NCBI RefSeq assembly: GCF_000744935.1
Contig: NZ_JQMW01000009.1
Coordinates: 1-64,000, forward strand
From: Clostridium sp. KNHs214
Lineage (GTDB): Bacteria; Bacillota; Clostridia; Clostridiales; Clostridiaceae
DNA: 64,000 nt
Direction: 5' to 3'
The number at the start of each line of letters is the position of its first letter. Within the stretch, counting starts at the first letter, position 1. Below, piece by piece: positions 1-6,719 of the stretch. The translations under genes were made by a program, and so were the position numbers. Under the pieces are notes generated by a model. That model was not told the DNA's origin and did not search any database. It saw only the letters and a program-made list of their open reading frames with translations.

Positions 1-45
1 CAGACAATAGCTGAATTAACAATGATGATAGCAACACCTCAATAA
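1..45 (+). CDS. C-terminal end of a small phage-region protein (partial)
   Basis: The first 45 bases read as an open frame ending QTIAELTMMIATPQ-stop; the 5' part lies outside the window. A terminator-like hairpin begins within its last codons. The downstream lysis genes suggest it belongs to a phage tail/late region, but fourteen residues are too few to name a family. Confidence 0.4.
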   Translation, partial: QTIAELTMMIATPQ

Positions 46-59
46 GGGGTGATTTTTTT
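35..59 (+). terminator. Rho-independent terminator
   Basis: CACCTC, loop AATAA, GGGGTG (one G-U pair), followed by a run of seven T. It overlaps the stop of the partial gene at 1-45 and would end that transcript. Confidence 0.7.
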
Positions 60-100
60 GTTTTAAATTTATTAAATGATTTTATGGGAGAGTGGTAAAT

Positions 101-258
101 ATGTTTAATTAACAAAAGAAAGTGGATTAGTAAAAAAATGTTTGGTGCCATTAATATTGAATGGTACTTATACATATGAGCAAGTACCAGCACTTTTGAA
201 CCTTAGAGAGTGTGTAGGAGAAGTATTAAAGGAAATGGGAGCTATAGAACAAATTTAA
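101..258 (+). pseudogene. Small phage protein with a frameshift after codon 2-3
   Basis: An ATG at 101 has a good site (GGGAG at 86-90), but the frame stops after MFN. The frame one base away reads LTKESGLVKKC..., continues through TYEQVPALLNLRECVGEVL and stops at 256-258. The total length of 158 nt is one base short of a whole number of codons, so a single-base deletion near 108 explains the break. Short proteins of this kind sit between tail and lysis genes in clostridial prophages (from memory). It is either inactivated or a sequencing error. Confidence 0.5.
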
Positions 259-373
259 ATTTGTAATAGAATGTTTGTAATAATATGACTTAGTTTTAAA
301 ATAGAACTTTTCATGTTTTTTTTATAACATGAATTTATAGGATTATGAAGCATATATTTAATAATAAAAAATA

Positions 374-1375
374 TTGGAGTTGATATATGTTGAAGGAAAA
401 ATAGAGTTTTTAATTAATAAATATGGTAATGTAAAGGATTTTTCAATTAATAATAAGATAATGTACCCAAAAATGAAAGAAAATATTAAAATACCAGAAC
501 ATGATGTTTATGGTAAAGGTATAAGAGTTCAGGACTTACCAGATAATATAAAACTAAATATGTGTTGTGCAGTCATTGGAGCACAACCATTTGCTAGAGA
601 TGATATTATCGCATACTCTTTAATTAAAGTAGGAAAAAATAAAATGAAAGTCCTATTTAACGAGGGGCGAGATGAAGATGTTGAAGTGATGGGTTTTGAC
701 GCAGTATATTATTATAAAAGACTTAAAGACGTGGTAATAAAGAGGGAAGTTGAAATAGGGGATGTATTTTTTCAAGAAATAAAAAGAATTGAGAATTCTG
801 TTTTTATCACTTTCTATTCGGAAATTGAAAGTGATTTATTAGATAATGTTCTAGATTTTGCGCAAGAAATATCTGAGGAGATAATGGATAACTTAAGGTC
901 ATCATTAGGTTATAACATAAGATATATTGGAGGTGTAAAGAATGAAAAGGAACTTACTAAAGAGATAATTATTCCCTTACTTAGAAAACTAGGTTTTATT
1001 AATGTTCGATACAATCATGGTACTTATGAACATGGGAGAGATATTATATTTTCTAGAAAAACAGAATTTGATGATATGGAATATTATAGTGCACAAGTGA
1101 AATTTGGAGATGTTTCAGGTGATATTAGGTCACGACAAACAATTGAACTTCTTGAACAAATAAAACAAGCGTTTGAAATTAGTTTTAGAGATATATACGG
1201 GAAAACTATTGAAGGAATTTCAAAACTAATAGTTATAATATCGGGTAAATTTTCTAAACCAGCATTAGATCAGCTTAATGATGGATTAAAAAACAATGAA
1301 GCAATAAAGAATAATGTGATATTTATTGATAGACAAAAATTAGAGGGGTTAATAGAAAAGGTAGAGCATATTTAA
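374..1375 (+). CDS. Mrr-like restriction endonuclease-fold protein (prophage cargo)
   Basis: A 333-residue protein. The C-terminal half has the order expected of the Mrr_cat branch of PD-(D/E)XK nucleases: acidic helix residues in KELTKEIIIPLLRKLGF (about 191-208), then GRD with D223, then AQVK with Q241 and K243 on a predicted strand. No transmembrane segment is visible. The N-terminal ~180 residues match nothing I recognise. The start is uncertain: TTG at 374 has no clear ribosome site, so the N-terminus could differ. It lies alone between a phage late region and the holin/endolysin genes, where prophages often carry accessory genes. A role in cutting incoming DNA is inference. Confidence 0.55.
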   Translation: MELIYVEGKIEFLINKYGNVKDFSINNKIMYPKMKENIKIPEHDVYGKGIRVQDLPDNIKLNMCCAVIGAQPFARDDIIAYSLIKVGKNKMKVLFNEGRDEDVEVMGFDAVYYYKRLKDVVIKREVEIGDVFFQEIKRIENSVFITFYSEIESDLLDNVLDFAQEISEEIMDNLRSSLGYNIRYIGGVKNEKELTKEIIIPLLRKLGFINVRYNHGTYEHGRDIIFSRKTEFDDMEYYSAQVKFGDVSGDIRSRQTIELLEQIKQAFEISFRDIYGKTIEGISKLIVIISGKFSKPALDQLNDGLKNNEAIKNNVIFIDRQKLEGLIEKVEHI

Positions 1376-1435
1376 AATGGAGAAAGAAGTTACATTAATT
1401 AAGTCCTTTTTTATATTATTTTTTGGAGGTGCATT

Positions 1436-1639
1436 TTGGAAAATGAAATAATTAAAATGGTTGCTAGCCAGGGAGTGTTTGCGATTTTTTTCGCTTACCT
1501 CCTTTTTTATGTGCTAAAAGAAAATTCGAAGAGGGAAGGGAAATACCAGGAGATTATATCAGATCTAACACAGAAATTTAATATCCTAGATGATGTTAAA
1601 AAAAGTGTAGACAAAATAGAAGAAAAATTAGAAAGGTAG
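1436..1639 (+). CDS. BhlA/UviB-like holin-associated protein
   Basis: A 67-residue protein starting at TTG (GGAGG at 1424-1428, 7 bases upstream). One transmembrane segment (about residues 8-26, VASQGVFAIFFAYLLFYVL) is followed by a charged coiled tail ending DDVKKSVDKIEEKLER. This is the layout of the BhlA/UviB bacteriocin/holin family, whose members sit directly upstream of phage amidases. It ends 10 bp before the endolysin gene and is surely co-transcribed with it. The likely role is helping the endolysin reach the wall by membrane permeabilisation. Confidence 0.8.
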   Translation: MENEIIKMVASQGVFAIFFAYLLFYVLKENSKREGKYQEIISDLTQKFNILDDVKKSVDKIEEKLER

Positions 1640-1649
1640 GAGATTATAT

Positions 1650-2543
1650 ATGAAAATAGCAGTAAGAGGTGGACATAATTTTTTAGCAAAAGGTGCAAGT
1701 GGTTTAATTGATGAAACAACGGAGGATAGAAAGGTTAAAGATGCAGTAATTAAATATTTGAAGCAAGCAGGACATTCGGTTTTAGATGTCACACCAGGAA
1801 ATATGGATTCTAGTTCAGATTTGGCGTATGGAGTTAACAAGGCTAATAATTGGCGTGCAGAACTATTTATATCTATACATTTTAACAACGCATATGATAG
1901 TTATAATGGTGCAATAGGTTCAGAAGTGTGTGTATACAATACTTTTGATATAGCACAAAGAGTTGTAAATAAATTAGGTGCATTAGGATTTAAAAATAGA
2001 GGACAAAAGGTTAGACAAGGTTTATATGAATTAAGAAAAACTGCATGTAAAGCAATTATATGTGAAGTTTGTTTCTGTGAAGCAACAGAGGATGTAACAC
2101 TATATAAAAAATTAGGTGCTGATGTAATAGGCAAAGCTATAGCAGAAGGTTTAACTGGACAAACTGTTAATAGTACACCTTCTACACCAAAACCACAAGC
2201 TAAAGTAAAGAAAACTTGGGAAATTAATATTCAAGGACAAATAATTAAAGACTTACAGTATCAGTTAAACGTTCAATGCAACGCAAATTTAAAAGTAGAT
2301 GGTTATTGTGGAGATAATACTGTAAATAAGTTAATAACCGTTCGTAAAGGAGCTAGGGGTAATATAACTAAGATAATACAAAAACTACTTATAAGAAAAG
2401 GATATTCGGTTGGTAGTTATGGAGCAGACAGTGTATTTGGAAATGGCACTTATAACGCTGTTTGTGCAATACAAAAGGCAAATGGATTAAGTGTAGATGG
2501 TGTGGTAGGTAAGAATACTTGGAAAGTTTTATTAAAGAAATAG
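1650..2543 (+). CDS. Phage endolysin: N-acetylmuramoyl-L-alanine amidase
   Basis: A 297-residue protein. Residues 1-170 form an Amidase_3-type zinc amidase: GGH (H9), the SIHFN strand (H77) and a C-terminal catalytic Glu in CEVCFCE. It cleaves the MurNAc-L-Ala bond of peptidoglycan. A Ser/Thr/Pro/Lys linker (about 174-190) leads to a C-terminal wall-binding region. One degenerate peptidoglycan-binding unit comes first (about 200-235), then a clear PG_binding_1 unit (about 240-297) ending GLSVDGVVGKNTWKVLL. There is no signal peptide, as expected for an endolysin released by holins. It follows the BhlA-like gene and its stop overlaps the ribosome site of the next gene. Confidence 0.88.
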   Translation: MKIAVRGGHNFLAKGASGLIDETTEDRKVKDAVIKYLKQAGHSVLDVTPGNMDSSSDLAYGVNKANNWRAELFISIHFNNAYDSYNGAIGSEVCVYNTFDIAQRVVNKLGALGFKNRGQKVRQGLYELRKTACKAIICEVCFCEATEDVTLYKKLGADVIGKAIAEGLTGQTVNSTPSTPKPQAKVKKTWEINIQGQIIKDLQYQLNVQCNANLKVDGYCGDNTVNKLITVRKGARGNITKIIQKLLIRKGYSVGSYGADSVFGNGTYNAVCAIQKANGLSVDGVVGKNTWKVLLKK

Positions 2544-2557
2544 GAGGGATGGATAAT

Positions 2558-2896
2558 ATGAGTATATTAAGTTTAATAGTATTAGCATTAATAGGAGAAT
2601 CAGTTTGGGAAACATTAAAGATGTTATGGCAGCAAGGGAAGGTATCTGTAGATAGAATAGGGGCACTTATAGTTGGCTTGTTACTTTCTTTAGGTACAGG
2701 CATAGATATTATGTCTATGGTGGGCATTCCAATGAAATACAGTATACTAGGTGTTATTTTAACTGGTATATTAATAAGTCGTGGAGCAAACTTCATGCAC
2801 GATATATTAGCAAGTATAAATAATATACAAACTAATTCTAAATTAAATGCTCCAAAAGAAATAGATCCAGTAAGTATAACAGAATTTAGAGATTAA
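2558..2896 (+). CDS. Holin-like phage membrane protein
   Basis: A 112-residue protein. ATG at 2558 is chosen because AGGAGGG (2543-2549), overlapping the amidase stop, sits 8 bases upstream. A first hydrophobic helix (residues 3-17), a central amphipathic stretch and two more hydrophobic segments (about 32-52 and 57-75) are followed by a polar tail. Size, topology and position after the endolysin fit a phage holin, but no specific holin family is recognised. It is the last gene of the lysis cassette and is followed by a terminator. Confidence 0.6.
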   Translation: MSILSLIVLALIGESVWETLKMLWQQGKVSVDRIGALIVGLLLSLGTGIDIMSMVGIPMKYSILGVILTGILISRGANFMHDILASINNIQTNSKLNAPKEIDPVSITEFRD

Positions 2897-2898
2897 CT

Positions 2899-2945
2899 TT
2901 TAGGCAGCAAGCGGGGAAAACTCTGTTTGCTACCTTTTTTATTTT
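2899..2945 (+). terminator. Terminator of the lysis cassette
   Basis: A 15-bp imperfect stem (AGGCAGCAAGCGGGG with CTCTGTTTGCTACCT, one mismatch and G-U pairs) around an AAAA loop, followed by TTTTTTATTTTTT. Confidence 0.8.
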
Positions 2946-3029
2946 TTGCCTTGTTGATAACATGTTAATAACATACCATCAATGGGGTATTTTTATATAC
3001 CATGGATATACCACCATAGGGGTATAAAA

Positions 3030-3112
3030 CTATATACTGGTAAGCTATATACTAGTAACCATATACGTATAATAAGACTATATTTAATAAGACTTATATA
3101 ATAAGAGATATA
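3030..3112 (+). repeat. Tandem iteron-like repeats upstream of the rep/par module
   Basis: Two 15-bp tandem copies (CTATATACTGGTAAG at 3030-3044, CTATATACTAGTAAC at 3045-3059) are followed by three 14-15-bp copies starting TAATAAGA (3070-3084, 3085-3098, 3099-3112). The flanking 2960-3030 also repeats GGTATA/TATACC. The region is very AT-rich, has no ORF, and lies between the lysis cassette and the rep/ParM genes. This is what an iteron origin or a parC centromere looks like. The function is inference. Confidence 0.45.
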
Positions 3113-3207
3113 TAAAATACTATAGTATAAACAACTAAGTATTATATACCTAAAGGTATACTATAAAATAATCGTTGGCGGTTGTTTTGTCAAGTATAAA
3201 TTTAAAT

Positions 3208-3243
3208 AAAAAGGTAACTATAATTAAATTTAGTTACCTTTTT
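3208..3243 (-). terminator. Terminator of the RHH gene (symmetric, possibly bidirectional)
   Basis: A perfect 13-bp inverted repeat (AAAAAGGTAACTA / TAGTTACCTTTTT) around a 10-base loop. On the minus strand it overlaps the stop codon of the ribbon-helix-helix gene and ends in TTTTT. On the plus strand it also ends in TTTTT. Confidence 0.7.
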
Positions 3244-3401
3244 CCATATTCTTTTAATAACAATTCTAAAGCTTTATCAAATAATTTTGAGATTGGAATA
3301 GAAGTTTCAGCTGACAACTCTTTAAATTCTTTTAATAGCTCTTTATCAAATGTACTTGAATAACGTTCTCTATTAACTAAAGTATCTTTTTTATTTTCCA
3401 T
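3234..3401 (-). CDS. Ribbon-helix-helix (CopG/Arc-like) small repressor
   Basis: A 55-residue minus-strand ORF starting ATG at 3401 with GGAGG 5-6 bases upstream. The sequence runs MENKKDTLVNRERYSSTF, a strand with alternating polar residues, then helix DKELLKEFKELSAET, turn SIPIS, and helix KLFDKALELLLKEYGKR. Strand-helix-turn-helix of this length is the MetJ/Arc/CopG fold used by plasmid copy-control and partition repressors. It is transcribed divergently from the Rep-like gene at 3571. The region between them is full of TTAATCAA palindromes, the natural candidate operator. The plus-strand ORF over the same bases has no ribosome site and is rejected. Confidence 0.65.
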   Translation of the reverse strand: MENKKDTLVNRERYSSTFDKELLKEFKELSAETSIPISKLFDKALELLLKEYGKR

Positions 3402-3429
3402 AAAAACCTCCTAGATTTGATTATATCTA

Positions 3430-3558
3430 TATTATACCATATAAATTAATTAATTATAAGCAATATTAATTAACTTTTTTCAAAAAAATAGTTGATTAAT
3501 GTTAATCAATGTTGTATACTAAAATAAATTAATCAATATTAATTAACATTAATCAATA
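3430..3558 (+). promoter_or_regulatory. Divergent control region with palindromic operators
   Basis: A good sigma-A promoter (TTGATT 3492-3497, 17-bp spacer, TATACT 3515-3520) reads toward the Rep-like gene. The -35 box lies inside a palindrome TTGATTAA-TG-TTAATCAA (3492-3509). More copies of ATTAATCAAT and TTAATTAA occur at 3530-3557 and 3447-3477. The RHH protein encoded on the left probably binds here and represses the rep operon, and perhaps itself. Confidence 0.6.
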
Positions 3559-3570
3559 AGGAGGTCAACT

Positions 3571-4245
3571 ATGAGTAACGGATTTACTAAAATAGACAAT
3601 TCTATATTAGAAGACCAAAGCATATCTTTTGATGCAAAAGGCATTTATGCAATTCTATCAAGATATATTTCAATTCCAGGATTTAAAATAAACAAATCTC
3701 ATATAAAATCTGTTACTGGATTAGGGCTTATTAGGTTTAATAGAGCATGGAAAGAACTTAAAGAAAAAGGCTTATTAATACAGACTAAAACAAGTGTTAA
3801 TGGTAGATTTGAATATACTTATAGCCTGGGTAAAGAAAAATCTACTGCTCCAGTAGAAGAAAAACTTAATAAAAAACCAGTGGACAGTGATGGTAATGCT
3901 CCAATAGAGGGACAAATTTATATTGATGAAGTTATAGAACCAGTAGATAAAGATGTAGATATAGTAACTAAAGAAACTGGATTTAATAAAGGAAATGCTA
4001 TGGAGCTATTAAGGGCTGCTAGTAATAATATTTTAAAAATAATACAAGCTTATAAATATGCTTTGCAGCAGAGCAATGTTAAAAATCTTTTCAAATATAC
4101 ATTATGGTGTATAAAAAACAATGTATGCCATAAAGAAAATAAGGTGAAGACAAGTACATTTAATGATTATGCACAACGGAAATATGATTATGACAAACTT
4201 GAAAAGGCATTACTCTACGGAGAAGAATATGAGTTGCCAGTATAG
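3571..4245 (+). CDS. Rep-like winged-helix protein (replication initiation candidate)
   Basis: A 224-residue protein with AAGGAGG 6 bases before ATG. Residues 1-75 form a helix-turn-helix of the type in phage/plasmid initiators: it begins NGFTKIDNSILEDQSISFDA, then GIYAILSRY and a recognition helix in HIKSVTGLGLIRFNRAWKEL, followed by the wing GLLIQTKTSVNGRFEYTY. A polar linker (80-125) follows. The C-terminal region (about 130-200, GNAMELLRAASNNILKIIQA) recalls the DnaD/replication C-terminal helices. It heads an operon with two small genes, parM and parR, behind an RHH-type control region. It could also be a phage replisome-organiser protein. Confidence 0.55.
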   Translation: MSNGFTKIDNSILEDQSISFDAKGIYAILSRYISIPGFKINKSHIKSVTGLGLIRFNRAWKELKEKGLLIQTKTSVNGRFEYTYSLGKEKSTAPVEEKLNKKPVDSDGNAPIEGQIYIDEVIEPVDKDVDIVTKETGFNKGNAMELLRAASNNILKIIQAYKYALQQSNVKNLFKYTLWCIKNNVCHKENKVKTSTFNDYAQRKYDYDKLEKALLYGEEYELPV

Positions 4246-4258
4246 GAGGGTGATTTAA

Positions 4259-4447
4259 ATGAATATTGAACTTATAATAAAGATTTTAAAAAAATCAGTA
4301 GAGTCAAGCGAAAGGGATTACAATAGGAATTTAGAGTTATTCGGTGAAGAAAGTGAATTAACTAGTTACCATAAAGGGCAATTAGAGGCGTATAAATTAC
4401 TACTAGAATTTATTGAAGTTAATAATAAAATAGATGGGGGTATGTAA
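4259..4447 (+). CDS. Small acidic helical protein of the rep/par operon
   Basis: A 62-residue protein, not recognised. AGGAGGGTG starts at the stop of the Rep-like gene. Predicted to be two helices (MNIELIIKILKKSVESSERDY and a second in QLEAYKLLLEFIEV) joined by a polar loop. The tight spacing (13 bp after Rep, 2 bp before the next gene) shows it is part of the operon and translationally coupled. Confidence 0.6.
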   Translation: MNIELIIKILKKSVESSERDYNRNLELFGEESELTSYHKGQLEAYKLLLEFIEVNNKIDGGM

Positions 4448-4449
4448 GA

Positions 4450-4638
4450 ATGAGTAATTCTTATGATGTTACAGAAGTATACGAGATTGTAGAGTTTTTT
4501 AAAACTTTAAATAAGAATGACCATAGAAGATTTGAGAGTAGAAAAAATATAAGTTTAGAGTTGAATAAAATAGAATGTACTGAAAAAGAAAATTATACGA
4601 AAGAAGATATCTTGAAGATATTAAGAAATATTCTATAA
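4450..4638 (+). CDS. Small charged protein of the rep/par operon
   Basis: A 62-residue protein with no recognised family. It starts two bases after the previous stop, with the GGGGG ribosome site inside the end of the preceding gene. Mostly helical and charged (YEIVEFFKTLNKNDHRRFES, then TKEDILKILRNIL). It has no membrane segment. Its place directly before parM suggests a maintenance role, but nothing in the sequence proves it. Confidence 0.55.
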   Translation: MSNSYDVTEVYEIVEFFKTLNKNDHRRFESRKNISLELNKIECTEKENYTKEDILKILRNIL

Positions 4639-4662
4639 ATATAAAAACTGGAGGTAATTAAA

Positions 4663-5535
4663 ATGAGTAAAATAACAGTTGTAGATTTAGGAAATTACTA
4701 CATTAAATATATAGGTGAAAACAAAGGTAGTTTTAGCTCAAAATACACTACAGATTATCAAAGTTATCAAGAAAGTTTTCAAAGGGTGGAGATAGATGGA
4801 TTTATAACATACTTAACTATAGGAGAATTTTCAAAGGAGTATGATAAAACTAATAAGGAGAATTTCATTCCTCAACTAATGTATGCTATATGCAAGGCTA
4901 ACAAAGAAGATGTTATAAAAACTAATTTATGTCTAATGTTGCCTATAATGCAGATGGCCAATAAAAACAAGCTATTGGATATAATAAATAAACATAAGAA
5001 TACTAAATTAAAGTTTAATGGCCAGGATAAGAATATTAATATAGAAGATGCTTTAATTTTACCTGAAGGTTATAGTTCTTATTTTAGTTTAACAAAAGAA
5101 CAGAGGCAGGGCGACATATGTTTAATAGATTGTGGAAGTAGAACAATAAATTTAAGCGTTTTTGAAAATGGAAAAGTAGTAAAATTGCAAACCGTTAAGC
5201 TTGGATCATATGACTTCTATACTAAAATTAAAAATATAGAGAATAAAGATTACAGTGAGGAAGATATTCAAAGGCTTATAAATAATAAAATAATTACAGT
5301 AAATCCAAAAGAGTATAATTTATTTTTAAATAATATACTAAATGCTATAAAGCCATATGTTAACCTATCAACTTACAAAGTATATTGGACTGGTGGTACA
5401 AGCTTAATGTTAAAAGACTATATAAAACAATTGAAACTGCCAAGTAATACTATATTAGAAAATGCAAGTACCAGTAATGCAGATGGGGCGCTTGAAGCAA
5501 CTAAGAAGGTGTGGAATAATAATGGCAATAAGTAA
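4663..5535 (+). CDS. parM: ParM/StbA-family actin-like segregation ATPase
   Basis: A 290-residue protein, the normal ParM length, with GGAGG 8 bases before ATG. Actin-fold signatures appear in order: phosphate-1 D8-L-G10-N-x5-K, phosphate-2 D156-C-G-S-R-T161 followed by INLSVFENG, and the adenosine motif WTGGTSLML (G244-G245). ParM polymerises with ATP and pushes sister plasmids, or plasmid prophages, apart when bound through ParR to a centromere. parR overlaps its 3' end by 14 bp, the usual type II (ParMRC) arrangement. The iterons at 3030-3112 are a candidate parC, although type II centromeres more often lie immediately upstream of parM. Confidence 0.82.
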   Translation: MSKITVVDLGNYYIKYIGENKGSFSSKYTTDYQSYQESFQRVEIDGFITYLTIGEFSKEYDKTNKENFIPQLMYAICKANKEDVIKTNLCLMLPIMQMANKNKLLDIINKHKNTKLKFNGQDKNINIEDALILPEGYSSYFSLTKEQRQGDICLIDCGSRTINLSVFENGKVVKLQTVKLGSYDFYTKIKNIENKDYSEEDIQRLINNKIITVNPKEYNLFLNNILNAIKPYVNLSTYKVYWTGGTSLMLKDYIKQLKLPSNTILENASTSNADGALEATKKVWNNNGNK

Positions 5536-5869
5536 GAATAGCAGAAGGGTACAATTCACACTTAATAACTCCAAAGATAAAGAAAAACAGATAATACAAT
5601 TCCTTGATGGCTGCTTAAATCCTAATGCAGCCATCAAGGAGATTATTTTTAGCTATATAGTGAGTAACTGTGATACACCATTACTCAAAGTTACTCAATC
5701 AGAAGTAACTCAAGGTGATACAAAGTCACCACAAGTGAGTAACATTGACAATAATATAGTGAGTGATAGTGATGATAAGTTAGTAGAAGTGAGTAACTGC
5801 GAGGAGAAGTCACTAGAAGTGAGTGAACTTGAAAAAAATGAAATGGATGAATTAAGTAAGTTTTTATAG
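5522..5869 (+). CDS. parR: ParR-like centromere-binding adaptor
   Basis: A 115-residue protein starting at ATG 5522, inside the last codons of parM. Residues 8-45 (RRVQFTLNNSKDKEKQIIQF... AIKEIIFSYI) fit a ribbon-helix-helix DNA-binding domain. The rest is low-complexity and acidic, with repeated VSN/VTQ/VSE motifs. It ends in a short hydrophobic-acidic tail MDELSKFL, like the C-terminal peptide by which ParR proteins contact ParM. Repeats of AGTGAGTRA in the DNA (5659, 5734, 5758, 5788, 5818) follow the protein repeats. Assigned by position and layout, since ParR sequences are poorly conserved. Confidence 0.6.
   Translation: MAISKNSRRVQFTLNNSKDKEKQIIQFLDGCLNPNAAIKEIIFSYIVSNCDTPLLKVTQSEVTQGDTKSPQVSNIDNNIVSDSDDKLVEVSNCEEKSLEVSELEKNEMDELSKFL
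5602..5639 (+). repeat. Perfect 13-bp inverted repeat inside parR
   Basis: CCTTGATGGCTGC at 5602-5614 and its exact complement GCAGCCATCAAGG at 5627-5639 are separated by 12 bases, within the part coding the RHH domain. It would form a strong mRNA hairpin. It could be a binding site, a transcript attenuator or a chance consequence of coding. Confidence 0.55.
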
Positions 5870-5899
5870 AGTAGATAAAATTACCCTGTTTTTCATATG

Positions 5900-5928
5900 T
5901 TTACAAATTGTACAAGCTATTGTATAAT
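5900..5928 (+). promoter_or_regulatory. Sigma-A promoter
   Basis: TTTACA (5900-5905), 17-bp spacer, TATAAT (5923-5928). It reads into the membrane protein gene at 5964, separating it from the par operon. Confidence 0.75.
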
Positions 5929-5963
5929 TTAATGGTAGAATTACATATTAGGAGGTAAATGTT

Positions 5964-6320
5964 ATGAAAAAAGTTGTAGGAATTATCAGTATTGTTCTTT
6001 TCTTCATAGTTACATTTCAGTCATGTGCAGCGGGATTAGGAAATGCCATGTCAAATTCAAAAGAGGTGAGTGGTTCAGCTGGACTTATTTTAAGCATATG
6101 TATGCTTATAGGTGGAATAGTTGTATTAGTATCTAAGAAACACAAAGGAATGGTCATTACTTCTATAGTATTTTATGTATTAGGCGGAGTAATAGGATTT
6201 GCTAATGCAGGTACATTTTCAGATTTAAAAATTTGGTCAACATTAAATTTAATATTTGCTGCTCTATTGATTTTTCATTTAGTTAAAAATAAAGAATTAT
6301 ATTTAAAAGAAGCTGAATAG
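5964..6320 (+). CDS. Small four-helix membrane protein
   Basis: A 118-residue protein with AGGAGG 6 bases before ATG. An N-terminal hydrophobic helix ending FQSCAAG resembles a signal or lipobox-like segment, followed by three more transmembrane stretches (about 38-58, 63-83, 92-107). No catalytic motif and no family recognised. It has its own promoter and terminator, so it is a separate cargo gene at the right end of the phage-like module. Confidence 0.6.
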   Translation: MKKVVGIISIVLFFIVTFQSCAAGLGNAMSNSKEVSGSAGLILSICMLIGGIVVLVSKKHKGMVITSIVFYVLGGVIGFANAGTFSDLKIWSTLNLIFAALLIFHLVKNKELYLKEAE

Positions 6321-6329
6321 GAAGTAAAG

Positions 6330-6356
6330 AAGCTCTAGTTTACCTAGAGCTTTTTC
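6330..6356 (+). terminator. Terminator after the membrane protein gene
   Basis: AAGCTCTAG, loop TTTAC, CTAGAGCTT, followed by TTT. Confidence 0.75.
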
Positions 6357-6719
6357 CGTACTAAAATCGTACTAATATTTTTTAATAACCTATAAAATAC
6401 AATATAATATGTATAATTAATATAATGAAAGTAAGGAATATCAACGTTTGATAAACCTTACTTAAATAATGTGATTGAGTGGGAATAACGGAAATCCAGT
6501 AAAATCAATACTTAGAATACACGTTTTATAATAAAATAAAAAGAGGTACCTATGATCTTATGTTTAAAAATGTAATTTCATAGGTATTTTTTATTTTATA
6601 AAATATAGTAAATATTTGTAATATTCAATATTTTAAATACGATAATGGAATAAATTGTGATACAATCATATTAACAAGCTTGCTAAAGATAGTAATTATT
6701 TAGGATGGCTGAATAGTTA
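6357..6719. other. Non-coding stretch with two hairpins before the intron
   Basis: No ORF with a start site. AAGTAAGG ... CCTTACTT (6429-6463) encloses an inner TATCAA/TTTGATA stem. TACCTATGA ... TCATAGGTA followed by TTTTTTATTTTAT (6547-6596) is a good terminator. A transcript ending here is not assigned to any gene. The phage-like module may end in this interval, but no att repeat is visible. Confidence 0.5.

Noticed and set aside
3175-3363. Plus-strand 62-residue ORF
   Set aside because: No ribosome site, runs through a terminator stem, and is antisense to the well-supported RHH gene.
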